Shown piece by piece: positions 9,311-17,329 of a DNA stretch of 64,000 nucleotides. Position numbers and translations under genes: made by a program. Numbering within the stretch: position 1 is the first letter of the stretch; each line of letters opens with the position of its first letter. The notes under the pieces are model-generated. The model worked only from the letters and a program-made list of their open reading frames with translations, ran no database searches and was not told where the DNA came from. The stretch comes from Planctomycetaceae bacterium (GTDB taxonomy: Bacteria > Planctomycetota > Planctomycetia > Pirellulales > Pirellulaceae): assembly GCA_027487485.1 (NCBI GenBank), contig JAIYDN010000112.1, forward strand, positions 124,001 through 188,000. The letters are read 5' to 3'.

Positions 9311-9429
9311 TCTACGGCTCGCATCTAGCTTGGTTCGAACTCGAGTTGGCCGTTTTCTGTGGTCAGCACATAGAATTGTAACAACGCATGATGATACGAA
9401 CTGAAACGTCGCTTCGCAACAGTTGGCCG

Positions 9430-9660
9430 AAATCTGGATTTGATCCTGAAGGGATCGCATGTGGTAGCCGGGGGTTTGACCGCTAGGGCACACCCCCGGC
9501 CTCGTTCGCATGCGTTGTTTTCGATCCCGGAGGAGATCGCAGATTGCGTCTGCTGACCGCTGTGATCCCTTCAGGATCAAAAATATAGCCTGCGACAATA
9601 TCCGGGTGGCTCGCTTCGCTCAACCCCCGGCTACCTTCTATCTCCCCTACCGGGGCAATC
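9430..9660. repeat. nested palindromic repeat element inside the array
   Basis: TGATCCTGAAGGGATCGCA...TGTGATCCCTTCAGGATCA inverted repeat; GGTAGCCGGGGGT...ACCCCCGGCTACC inverted repeat. Confidence 0.75.
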
Positions 9661-9783
9661 AGGCAATGATGAGTGACAACGAGGTTGTCAATCTTTTGAA
9701 TAATGCTTGGAGCGAGTGATCGATCGAGGACCCATCGATTGGACTGTTCGCAATCGTTCCGTCGAAACAAATAACGCTCGACC

Positions 9784-9875
9784 CAACGAACATTTCGATT
9801 CACCCAGCTGCGGGATGAATCTTTGATTTGCCAATGCAACTGATCGCTGCTTGGGTGCAACGGTTGGTTCGTCCC
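9784..9875 (-). repeat. attC site
   Basis: rc GGGACGAACCAACCGTT[G]CACCC[A]AGCAGCG...CGCAGCTGGGTGAATCGAAATGTTCGTTGGG. Confidence 0.85.
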
Positions 9876-9890
9876 GTATTCGAGATTCGT

Positions 9891-10319
9891 CTAATCACCA
9901 GCGTCATTGGAGGTACGACTCCAGAATTTCCACCAAGGCGATTCTCCGGACGCCTTGGATTTGTCTTTAGCGAGTTTCGTTTGCGAAGATGATAACGTAA
10001 CGATTGGCAGGGACATCTGTGATAATAATGCATCGCATCGTTGGGCGATGTCGGGTTGTAGATTAACGCCGAGAATCGAGGAGTGGTTGATTGAGACGTA
10101 CCGAATGAATGCCCAAAAGCAGAGTTCAGGGTCATCTGACTCTCGATGAATTGCCGCAACAACCTTCCCAAAGTCTTCTAGCGATTCTTTGGTCATGTTG
10201 TGGTCGCTGAAGGCAATATCGAGATTCATGTCACCAGTAGACGGAACTTCGCACTTTGGGCACGGGCATATTGCACCGAATTTGACCTCGCCACAGTTGA
10301 AACAAAGTGCCCATGTCAT
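9891..10319 (-). CDS. hypothetical protein with N-terminal Cys pairs (cassette)
   Basis: MTWALCFNCGEVKFGAICPCPKCEVPSTG zinc-ribbon-like start. Confidence 0.6.
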   Translation of the reverse strand: MTWALCFNCGEVKFGAICPCPKCEVPSTGDMNLDIAFSDHNMTKESLEDFGKVVAAIHRESDDPELCFWAFIRYVSINHSSILGVNLQPDIAQRCDALLSQMSLPIVTLSSSQTKLAKDKSKASGESPWWKFWSRTSNDAGD

Positions 10320-10340
10320 GTTGCGGATGTGGGGTAAAAG

Positions 10341-10434
10341 GAACGAACGCCCGGGCTCACCGCGGCCCGCGAAGTAAAAGTTTCCATTTCAAAGCCAGCC
10401 GACCGCGGGCTCCGGTGCAACGCGTGGTTCACCA
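10341..10434 (-). repeat. attC site
   Basis: rc GGTGAACCACGCGTT[G]CACCGGAGCCCGCGG...CGCGGGCCGCGGTGAGCCCGGGCGTTCGTTCC. Confidence 0.8.
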
Positions 10435-10437
10435 GCC

Positions 10438-10902
10438 TTACTGTCCTTTTGACTTTCGTACAAGATACGCCAGGACCATGTTATTTGCATTCCACCCGCC
10501 TTCAATCTTGCGTCCGCTTCTCATCCGAACGCATTCGAAAGATGGATTGTCATGCTCTTCTTCTGTTAAGTCAACACTGGCTGGCACAAAGTCAAAATCG
10601 ATTTCGACGTACTCCTGAAGGTTCGCGTAGGTTCCAATTCCACTATACTCTCGGTCACCCATGAACTCCGCGATGTCGTCCCATTTGGTTGGCCATTTCC
10701 CCTCATTACGCTCCATGTAGTTGGTGAGGACTTCTGCAGCACCCATCGACTTATAGTGTTCGGTGGAGTGCTCCGTGACATAATTGGCAACTTGCAAGAG
10801 TGCGAGATACGCGACGACCGCAATCAACAATATTCCAGTAAAGAGCGTCCAGGGACCGATCGCATTTTTGGTCTGAAGGTCGAAATCTTCCATTTGATTC
10901 AT
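10438..10902 (-). CDS. hypothetical membrane protein (cassette)
   Basis: TM LFTGILLIAVVAYLALLQVANYV followed by a soluble domain; stop adjacent to attC. Confidence 0.65.
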   Translation of the reverse strand: MNQMEDFDLQTKNAIGPWTLFTGILLIAVVAYLALLQVANYVTEHSTEHYKSMGAAEVLTNYMERNEGKWPTKWDDIAEFMGDREYSGIGTYANLQEYVEIDFDFVPASVDLTEEEHDNPSFECVRMRSGRKIEGGWNANNMVLAYLVRKSKGQ

Positions 10903-10924
10903 TCGATTTAGAACGCCTTAGCAT

Positions 10925-11014
10925 GGCGAACGCCGCGATCACGCAGTCGCCGCCAAAAAACACTCATTCAAATGCACGGCCGTCCGGCGACTTGCGTGCA
11001 TCGCTTGGTTCGGA
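10925..11014 (-). repeat. attC site (well-formed)
   Basis: rc TCCGAACCAAGCGAT[G]CACGCA[A]GTCGCC...GGCGACTGCGTGATCGCGGCGTTCGCC. Confidence 0.92.
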
Positions 11015-11018
11015 GGTG

Positions 11019-11276
11019 CTACAGTTTGGGTCGGATGAGCCGCCCCCAGCTGACGTATGCAACGACAAACGCCACGGCACCGGCTGCAATTCTGACTGCG
11101 ATCATGGGCCAGAAGCCCAGGGAGTCACCCGCCGCTTCCTTGATCCCGTCCATGACGGCCATACTGATGGCAATGCAGATTGCGAATGCGATCCAGTCTC
11201 GTCTAGCCCATTCGGCAAATGGTTCTGATTCTCCCGCCATCAATAACTTCTCCTGTCGAAGAACGTCCAAATTCAT
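11019..11276 (-). CDS. hypothetical membrane protein (cassette)
   Basis: 85 aa, two TM segments; stop 5 bp before attC. Confidence 0.65.
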   Translation of the reverse strand: MNLDVLRQEKLLMAGESEPFAEWARRDWIAFAICIAISMAVMDGIKEAAGDSLGFWPMIAVRIAAGAVAFVVAYVSWGRLIRPKL

Positions 11277-11290
11277 CGAGGGCGTACAGG

Positions 11291-11347
11291 AGACTCAACG
11301 CAAGTCAAACGGCTGGCCGAGCACTTCGATGCAATTCTTTGTTCATT
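11291..11347 (-). repeat. truncated attC (R''/L'' and part of loop only)
   Basis: rc ATGAACAAAGAATTGCATCGAAGTGCTCGGCC...TTTGACTTGCGTTGAGTC; the L'/R' half is missing compared with 15145/17239. Confidence 0.55.
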
Positions 11348-11356
11348 GTCTTCAAA

Positions 11357-11725
11357 TCAGTTTGTTTGTGAAGCCCGAAACTTTGTAACGTATTCTAGTA
11401 CCGTAAGGATAGCACAAATAGAGCCCAGACACCAACCGAGCCCAACATAGCCCTTACCCATGTAACATGGCCAAAGTGGTAAAAGAATTGATGCTATGAT
11501 TGCAATCGACATTAGATCTATTTGCCAATTTGCAAACGTCGCAATGCCATAGCTCTTTACCACCAAGATCGCCGATAATGCGATGGACAGTGCGATTGGA
11601 AGCCAAAGATTCACATCGAATCCATAGCAGTCGATTGCGGCATCATACCCATGTGCGTCAGAAACACGTCGATTGCTCGACGCGACGGCTTCACTCAATT
11701 CAGTGTAAACATGCAGCCATGTCAT
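11357..11725 (-). CDS. hypothetical membrane protein, paralog of the 3.5-kb gene
   Basis: TM-rich ORF; C-terminal IIASILLPLWPCYMGKGYVGLGWCLGSICAILTV; start uncertain. Confidence 0.55.
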   Translation of the reverse strand: MTWLHVYTELSEAVASSNRRVSDAHGYDAAIDCYGFDVNLWLPIALSIALSAILVVKSYGIATFANWQIDLMSIAIIASILLPLWPCYMGKGYVGLGWCLGSICAILTVLEYVTKFRASQTN

Positions 11726-11805
11726 TGGTATGGATATAACGCCAATGACAACCAATAGAATCTGATTTCCCAGTTGTGACTTATTGATGGAACTACGTCT
11801 CCATT

Positions 11806-11910
11806 GAAACAACGAAAGATTGAAATCACCCGGGGTGAGTAAAAAACAGGGGCAACGACCAAAATCGGACGATCGAGCCCTCGGTTGCATGCCATAGAGA
11901 TGTTCGTTCT
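11806..11910 (-). repeat. attC-like site
   Basis: rc GAACATCTCTATGGCAT[G]CAACCGAGGG...CTCACCCCGGGTGATTTCAATCTTTCGTTGTTTC. Confidence 0.6.
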
Positions 11911-11977
11911 TGATTGTACGCGACCTTTGCGGCAAGTCAAGAATAGTATTAAGCACGTTGCTAAACGTTCGAGCTCC

Positions 11978-12532
11978 CTATTCCAATCGAAGTTCATTAA
12001 GAAATGACTGAAAGCTATCTGCAACAAAATACACCCAGTCGCCTGGCGAATACTCTTCCTGATCAAACTCGAAGTCTTCCGTTGCGCCTTCAACAGAGAA
12101 GCTGAAAATCCGGCCCTTGTCCGTTTCTCTCGTACTGAAACAAACCAAGGTTCGATCATTTGCCACACCAATTGGTCTTAGCCATGCAGGAGCCGAAACG
12201 TAAGGCTCATGATCTTGTGAATAATACTTCTCGTAAGTATACGGCTCTAGGTAAGAGATTTTGTATATGTGGGACTTGCAGGAGAAAACGGCAATAAGCG
12301 TTCGCGTGCCTGGCTTGCTCTTTCGGCTTCCATTCTCGGCAATCTCCCAGAAATCAAAGCAGACACCTGCAGGCAACCACCCCCCATCATGGAACTTGTA
12401 GAACTCTTTCAGATCTTTCGGAAATTCACTGTCAATCGCAGAAACACTTCTTTCGATCTCCTCCGAGCTAGGAGGTTGATGCGTAAAAATAGCCTTCAAG
12501 TCATCACGAAGTCGAAACATTTTTTCTTCCAT
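11978..12532 (-). CDS. SUKH / SMI1-KNR4 family protein
   Basis: PPSSEEIERSVSAIDSEFPKDLKEFYKFHDGGWLPAGVCFDFWEI...VCFSTRETDKGRIFSFSVEGA. Confidence 0.75.
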   Translation of the reverse strand: MEEKMFRLRDDLKAIFTHQPPSSEEIERSVSAIDSEFPKDLKEFYKFHDGGWLPAGVCFDFWEIAENGSRKSKPGTRTLIAVFSCKSHIYKISYLEPYTYEKYYSQDHEPYVSAPAWLRPIGVANDRTLVCFSTRETDKGRIFSFSVEGATEDFEFDQEEYSPGDWVYFVADSFQSFLNELRLE

Positions 12533-12556
12533 TGTTTCGTTCCAAAAGCGGCCTAC

Positions 12557-12763
12557 TCAAGTCCCCATCGGCTTAGATTGCCCCAATCTAATTCCCTCTA
12601 GATCGTCACACATTTTTGAAGCCCATTCCTGATAGTGTATTGGATCACCACACCTTGAGCAACGTATGATCTGTTCACGTACTGGTAAAACAGAATCAAC
12701 GACAAGTGGGCGGCAACATCCAAAGGCCCCATGTTTGCTAGATGGACGAACGGCCGGCATCAC
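12557..12763 (-). CDS. small Cys-containing hypothetical protein upstream of SUKH gene
   Basis: 68-aa ORF with VREQIIRCSRCGDPIHYQEW; start lies in the upstream attC. Confidence 0.35.
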   Translation of the reverse strand: MMPAVRPSSKHGAFGCCRPLVVDSVLPVREQIIRCSRCGDPIHYQEWASKMCDDLEGIRLGQSKPMGT

Positions 12764-12840
12764 CCCGGGCGAGTAGTAAACAAACGCACCAACCAGGACC
12801 CGACGATCAAGCCCTTGGTGTGCATGCCATTGTTATCGGA
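12744..12840 (-). repeat. attC site
   Basis: rc CGATAACAATGGCAT[G]CACACC[A]AGGGC...GCCCGGGGTGATGCCGGCCGTTCGTCC; TAA stop of next gene at 12833-12835 in R''. Confidence 0.85.
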
Positions 12841-13381
12841 AATTGTGATCGTCCTTGATGAAAGTGTTCGGCATTTTCGCGCGCACGCGTGCCACACCAG
12901 AACGAGAGACAAGTGTATCAGAAAGGTCCAGAGTGTCCAGTTTCACTAAGGTAGCAAATTGTTCGATGGAGTCATCCGTAATCGAAGTTTTCGAAACATC
13001 GATGTGCAGCTTCCGTGCTCCACCGGAAATGCATTCTTCCCCGAGAGATACAATTTCAGGTACATGAAGGTCTGACGTTTTAGGATCATGACAAGAAATC
13101 ATAAAGTGATCTGAGGCATCTCTTCTGCCGTTGTGTACATCTCCATTAAAATTCTTCGCTTTCCTGTCAAGTTGCTTAATCCAATCTCGATGTGAAAGCT
13201 CGTACCATCCGAGCACAACAAGTGGCAAGCACATCATAAGTAATAGCGCACTGCATCCATACGCGGTCTGGAGATTGGATGCCTGCCGTTCACGATTGGA
13301 AGCGATATCAGGCTCAGGTTGTGGCGGAGCATACGGGCGATCATCCACGACTTTTCTCCGATAACGACGGCGATCACCCAT
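12833..13381 (-). CDS. membrane-anchored LRR-like hypothetical protein (cassette)
   Basis: One TM, then LHIDVSKTSITDDSIEQFATLVKLDTLDLSDTLVSRSGVARVRAKMP. Confidence 0.6.
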   Translation of the reverse strand: MGDRRRYRRKVVDDRPYAPPQPEPDIASNRERQASNLQTAYGCSALLLMMCLPLVVLGWYELSHRDWIKQLDRKAKNFNGDVHNGRRDASDHFMISCHDPKTSDLHVPEIVSLGEECISGGARKLHIDVSKTSITDDSIEQFATLVKLDTLDLSDTLVSRSGVARVRAKMPNTFIKDDHNFR

Positions 13382-13450
13382 GTCGCCGCCGAAAAACCAT
13401 GATTAAAATTTGCGGCTGACCGGCGACTTGGGTGCATCGCTTGGTTCGTC
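13358..13450 (-). repeat. attC site
   Basis: rc GACGAACCAAGCGAT[G]CACCCAAGTCGCC...GGCGACATGGGTGATCGCCGTCGTTATCGG. Confidence 0.9.
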
Positions 13451-13915
13451 ATTGCGTTTGTGCACTTCTGATATGTCAGGCCACTGCAGCCAATACTCCG
13501 ACAATTCAACAGCACCGTGTTTTCGGTAAAACCCTCTGGCCCGAAGATTTTCTGGCTCGACATTTACACAAACACGAATGGAGTTGTTCTGGGTAAACCA
13601 TTCCGCCATGCTTATCAACAATTCTGACGCGACGGAACCGCCACGGTAGCCAGGATCAACGAGAATCCATTGCAGTTCCCCTTGGTATCCGAAGCGGGTC
13701 GTCAAATGGCCGGCAATGTAACCAAGTACTTTGTCGTTCTGAACAGCGATGAAGGCCATTCGTTGAGGGCATGCATGTTGTGGATGATGTTCGCGCGAAA
13801 GATACATCGTCATACGCTCTGCATTAGCGCCGCCCCCCCAACCGCTCTTGTCTCGCAATGAAGCCATCAAAGGAACATCAGTGAGCGTTGCCTCTCGAAT
13901 AAAGTAACTAGGCAT
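13403..13915 (-). CDS. GNAT family N-acetyltransferase (cassette)
   Basis: MPSYFIREATLTDVPLMASLRD...VLGYIAGHLTTRFGYQGELQWILVDPGYRGGSVASELLISMAEWF; C-terminal ~16 residues encoded by attC. Confidence 0.88.
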   Translation of the reverse strand: MPSYFIREATLTDVPLMASLRDKSGWGGGANAERMTMYLSREHHPQHACPQRMAFIAVQNDKVLGYIAGHLTTRFGYQGELQWILVDPGYRGGSVASELLISMAEWFTQNNSIRVCVNVEPENLRARGFYRKHGAVELSEYWLQWPDISEVHKRNDEPSDAPKSPVSRKF

Positions 13916-13928
13916 TTTTTCCTCATCT

Positions 13929-14018
13929 GACGAACGCTGGCGATCACGCAATCGCCGCCAAAAAACTATGATTCAAATTCGCGGCCGACCGGCGACTTGC
14001 GTGCATCGCTTTGTTCGT
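13929..14018 (-). repeat. attC site (well-formed)
   Basis: rc CGAACAAAGCGAT[G]CACGCA[A]GTCGCC...GGCGATTGCGTGATCGCCAGCGTTCGTC. Confidence 0.92.
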
Positions 14019-14032
14019 GTGTTATTTGATTT

Positions 14033-14416
14033 TCAGGAGTCCTGAAAGCAATCGGCAAAGAAGTCGTCCAACGATTTATAAGTTTTAGCATAGGGGAAGT
14101 CTGGGCGTGTTTCAACATGCCACGTCAGGTGAACGAACGCAAAAGGTTCCGTTGGGTCATCCGTCAGGAAAAGTAGGTCGTCAGGATCGACAGTACTTTG
14201 TGCAATCGGAGTCGCTTTTCGACCTTTAAGCTTGTGTGATGCACACATCTCGCGATCTAGTTCATCAGCATAGGTGTTGGCTGCCAGCTGTTTAGTGACA
14301 AGACATTCCATGTAGCTGGCGCATTCGATCTCTGCAGATTCATGAGTTGGGTCAAATTCTTTCCAGCCCGGTGGCCACTGTATCGCATGGAGTTCAGGAG
14401 GCAAATCGGAACGCAT
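14033..14416 (-). CDS. hypothetical protein (cassette)
   Basis: ORF bounded by two attC-like sites. Confidence 0.65.
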   Translation of the reverse strand: MRSDLPPELHAIQWPPGWKEFDPTHESAEIECASYMECLVTKQLAANTYADELDREMCASHKLKGRKATPIAQSTVDPDDLLFLTDDPTEPFAFVHLTWHVETRPDFPYAKTYKSLDDFFADCFQDS

Positions 14417-14427
14417 AGTATTGATCA

Positions 14428-14517
14428 CACGAGAGCTTGAAATCACGCGGTTGCGGCCAAGTGACTGCCCATCAGGAAACGCGTAATCCGCAACTCGCGT
14501 GCATTTCTTTGTTCTTC
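14428..14517 (-). repeat. attC site with degenerate R' box
   Basis: rc AGAACAAAGAAAT[G]CACGCG[A]GTTGCGG...CCGCAACCGCGTGATTTCAAGCTCTCGTG. Confidence 0.8.
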
Positions 14518-14566
14518 GGAATTTTGCACAAGGACATTCGAACGGTGTCGAATTTTTTTTCGCAAC

Positions 14567-15136
14567 TCAGTCTCGTGACTGTTCGAGCTCGATTCTTCGG
14601 TTTTCTTTCAATTGCCTTGTATTTTCTTTGATCTGCCATGCGTTGTATTCTTCCGATGAGATCGCGTCCACACCATCGTAAAGCGTGAAGCTGCGGACAT
14701 ATACGGTCTGACTAACCTCGACTGGGTTCGTCTGTGTATCGATCTTCAACGCCCAGGACAATTCGATTAGGCCAAAATCGTCACAGGAGCAATCGATAGA
14801 CAACGGAATATTTTCATATGTCGCGAGACGCTTGGTATTGGCTTTCCATGACTGAGGCGCAAAGGGATTCAGGACGAAATCATTTCTCGTTGTGCCAATA
14901 ACTTTCCCGGACATTCTGGCAGTTCCTATCACATATTCCAAATGCGAAACTTCGACGTCCTCAGGTCCGTACTCGAGGAGAAAGGAAACCGCAACACCGA
15001 TGGAAAAAGCCGACGTGGATTTCACGTAGAAGCCTGGCGTGGCATGATGATAGATCTGGCCACCTCGTCTATCAACGCATGTAGGCCCGCCATCCATTCT
15101 GCTAAAGGGAACCGAGCACATTAATGTAATTTTCAT
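14567..15136 (-). CDS. hypothetical protein (cassette)
   Basis: ORF flanked by attC sites. Confidence 0.65.
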   Translation of the reverse strand: MKITLMCSVPFSRMDGGPTCVDRRGGQIYHHATPGFYVKSTSAFSIGVAVSFLLEYGPEDVEVSHLEYVIGTARMSGKVIGTTRNDFVLNPFAPQSWKANTKRLATYENIPLSIDCSCDDFGLIELSWALKIDTQTNPVEVSQTVYVRSFTLYDGVDAISSEEYNAWQIKENTRQLKENRRIELEQSRD

Positions 15137-15144
15137 GTTTCCCT

Positions 15145-15240
15145 CCGACGATCGTTTGCGATCACCCAGCCCGAGCAAGTTGACTCAACGCAAGTCAAAA
15201 CGGGAGATCGAGCGCTTGGCGTGCATCGCTTGGTTAACCG
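15145..15240 (-). repeat. attC site, TTGACTCAACGCAAGTCAA subtype
   Basis: rc CGGTTAACCAAGCGAT[G]CACGCCAAGC...GGGTGATCGCAAACGATCGTCGG; TAA stop at 15234-15236 in R''. Confidence 0.82.
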
Positions 15241-15884
15241 ACAGTTTTGGTAATTCCGTCTTGGGTGTCTAGTGCATTTGAAATGAATTTGGCGAGATCG
15301 CTCTCGTAGGATTGGCCTTCAACAAATGAGCGAAGATTTTTGTTTCCCGAAATTGACCGAATCAATTCAATTTGATTTCGGACTTCGAGGAGCATCATCG
15401 GGTGAGAGTCGATGTCAGCCGACGAGGTTGATGATTTGCAGCCTGGATCTATCGTCGTTTGGACAGCAAAATCGACCGTGTCGTAGCACACTTGCAGTGC
15501 GTCAGCTAATGGTTCATTGTCGTTTGTTTGGAGCTGACCAAGCAAATCGAGATGTGCTAGTCCTGCGTTAAGCGCAAACGATCCAAGTATCGAGCCGAAA
15601 TCATCGGTGTGCGGAATATGAGGTTCCATTTCTTGCTGGAGTTTCGATGCGTCCACGCCTACACCATCGAGCCATCCGAACCCAGAATCACGACATTTCA
15701 TCAGGACTTCGTTGTCGCCCCAGCTCTCGGTTACCGTGAACCGTCGGTACAACGGTTCCAATCTCAGACAGCAAATAAGGCACAACGCGACCTTCTCACG
15801 CTGCGAAAGCAGGGTTGTTTGGGCCTTAATGGTCTCGGTGTAGTAGGCGAAATCAATCATTCGTCGGATAACGGCACGCATCAC
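15234..15884 (-). CDS. hypothetical protein, possibly DUF416 (YjaG)-like
   Basis: QREKVALCLICCLRLEPLYRRF...DNEVLMKCRDSGFGWLDGV; weak resemblance. Confidence 0.5.
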   Translation of the reverse strand: MMRAVIRRMIDFAYYTETIKAQTTLLSQREKVALCLICCLRLEPLYRRFTVTESWGDNEVLMKCRDSGFGWLDGVGVDASKLQQEMEPHIPHTDDFGSILGSFALNAGLAHLDLLGQLQTNDNEPLADALQVCYDTVDFAVQTTIDPGCKSSTSSADIDSHPMMLLEVRNQIELIRSISGNKNLRSFVEGQSYESDLAKFISNALDTQDGITKTVG

Positions 15885-15956
15885 CGCGGTCGCGGCGAGT
15901 GATACTCCATTGAAAAAACGCCCGACCCGCGACTCCGGCGCATGCGATAGTTATTT
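15866..15956 (-). repeat. attC site
   Basis: rc AATAACTATCGCAT[G]CGCCGGAGTCGCGG...CCGCGACCGCGGTGATGCGTGCCGTTATCC; TAA stop at 15951 in R''. Confidence 0.88.
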
Positions 15957-16619
15957 TGCGGGCTTAGTGATGTACCCGATTTCCTTTAGGTCCTTCGCGA
16001 TCACTTTAAGCGTCGCGTCAGGATTTAGCGATTCCACAATTTCAGTCGTTAACGGAAGATGTTGATAGACGTGCCGGATGCTGTCAATTGGAAGTTCGGT
16101 CTCATAGTAGTCCTCCGCAAACGTTTGGTATGTTTTCGGTTTTCCGTCAAAAAATCCCAAAAGGTAGCAGGAACCATCCGGATCGGTAGAACGCGGGAAT
16201 TTGACTTGGCCTGTCGACCAGCCTTTTTCGTCATGTAGACGCCAAATGCAGAATGTTATATCTGACATCGAGAAAGCAGGTTCAACCAACGCAGAAGAAA
16301 AACAGTTCGGCACATCCTCGAGGAGGCCTGGCCAAATCGACGGCGGATTGTCTCGATATGGAGTCATCGAAGATTCATGAACGAAGCCCTTTACGAGGCA
16401 ACCACTCCGATTGAATAAAGCGAACAAGTCGTCGCCGCTTCCATTTCGCATAGAGCCCATTTCCTCGCCGCGTCCCCATTTCGCGTTAAACGAAAAGTAC
16501 CGCATGTCCCAATCATCGGGCGACATGATGGAATCAAGGACCGCAAGCGATTGCATTAACGCCTTCAGTGAACGAACATCGGGAAGTGGTGTAAGGTTAC
16601 GAGTTGAAATCGAAGCCAT
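15951..16619 (-). CDS. conserved hypothetical protein (cassette)
   Basis: 222 aa soluble ORF; MRYFSFNAKWGRGEEMGSMRNGSGDDLFALF. Confidence 0.7.
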   Translation of the reverse strand: MASISTRNLTPLPDVRSLKALMQSLAVLDSIMSPDDWDMRYFSFNAKWGRGEEMGSMRNGSGDDLFALFNRSGCLVKGFVHESSMTPYRDNPPSIWPGLLEDVPNCFSSALVEPAFSMSDITFCIWRLHDEKGWSTGQVKFPRSTDPDGSCYLLGFFDGKPKTYQTFAEDYYETELPIDSIRHVYQHLPLTTEIVESLNPDATLKVIAKDLKEIGYITKPAK

Positions 16620-16632
16620 TGAGTTCTCTGAG

Positions 16633-16728
16633 CAAAATAATGCCTCCGATGACCGAGCGGCGGCAAGTAAAGTTTCTAAAAGTCAACGCGGCCGATCCGC
16701 CGTTTCGTGGCCATCGGTTTGTTCGTCC
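16633..16728 (-). repeat. attC site with degenerate R'
   Basis: rc GGACGAACAAACCGATGGCCACGAAACGGCGG...CCGCCGCTCGGTCATCGGAGGCATTATT. Confidence 0.75.
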
Positions 16729-17216
16729 GCTTCGATAACAAGATTTGAAACTAAATTGTCCGCTATTCTAACATTGTCAAAAGGCTTGCCGTTCACGTCG
16801 AGTTGGCATTCACCAAAAGGAGCAACCGAGCGATATTTTCTTGAGTATTCGGCACCGTTCTTACCTTGAATTGCTAGCTGGTCCCAAATCCAGGCAATTG
16901 TCTCTACATCGATATCTTTATTCAACCGATCAGCGAGTTGCCGCTTGAACATCACGAAGCTAGTTTCATCAACTATGTAGTCTGGGTTGAAGAAGACGTT
17001 TGGGAATGCAATTTGAGTCCATCGAAGGATTGTCTCCCATTGCAATTGACCAACGCCTTGTGGGGGCATTGATCTTACAGTTTCAAGACGTGCAGTAACG
17101 TCGCGATTCCATGCGTTAAGTTCTCGATAAGGTGCGGTCTTGATGACAATGCCGACCACCAATAAACCGATCAGTATCGCAGAAACAATTGAGAAGTATT
17201 TGACAATTCTCGCCAT
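16683..17216 (-). CDS. hypothetical membrane-anchored protein (cassette)
   Basis: N-terminal TM; C-terminal tail encoded in attC. Confidence 0.65.
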   Translation of the reverse strand: MARIVKYFSIVSAILIGLLVVGIVIKTAPYRELNAWNRDVTARLETVRSMPPQGVGQLQWETILRWTQIAFPNVFFNPDYIVDETSFVMFKRQLADRLNKDIDVETIAWIWDQLAIQGKNGAEYSRKYRSVAPFGECQLDVNGKPFDNVRIADNLVSNLVIEADEQTDGHETADRPR

Positions 17217-17238
17217 ATCGGAAAACGATCACTCCAAG

Positions 17239-17329
17239 GACGAACGCCTGCGATCAACCAGCCCGAGCAGTTGACTCAACGCAAGTCAAAACGGCCGATC
17301 AAGGGCTTGGCGTGCCTCGCTTAGTTCTG
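17239..17329 (-). repeat. attC site, rightmost recognised, TTGACTCAACGCAAGTCAA subtype
   Basis: rc CAGAACTAAGCGAGGCACGCCAAGCCC...GGGCTGGTTGATCGCAGGCGTTCGTC; TAA of the 17321 ORF lies in R''. Confidence 0.82.

Noticed and set aside
9308-9860. ORFs 9308..9598, 9483..9860 and 9510..9719 as genes
   Set aside because: They run through nested palindromes and an attC, with no coherent domain or composition
10925-17329. Reading the palindromic intergenic repeats as CRISPR repeats or ordinary REP elements
   Set aside because: Arms differ in sequence between sites but covary, spacing follows gene units, and stops sit in R''; attC architecture explains them better
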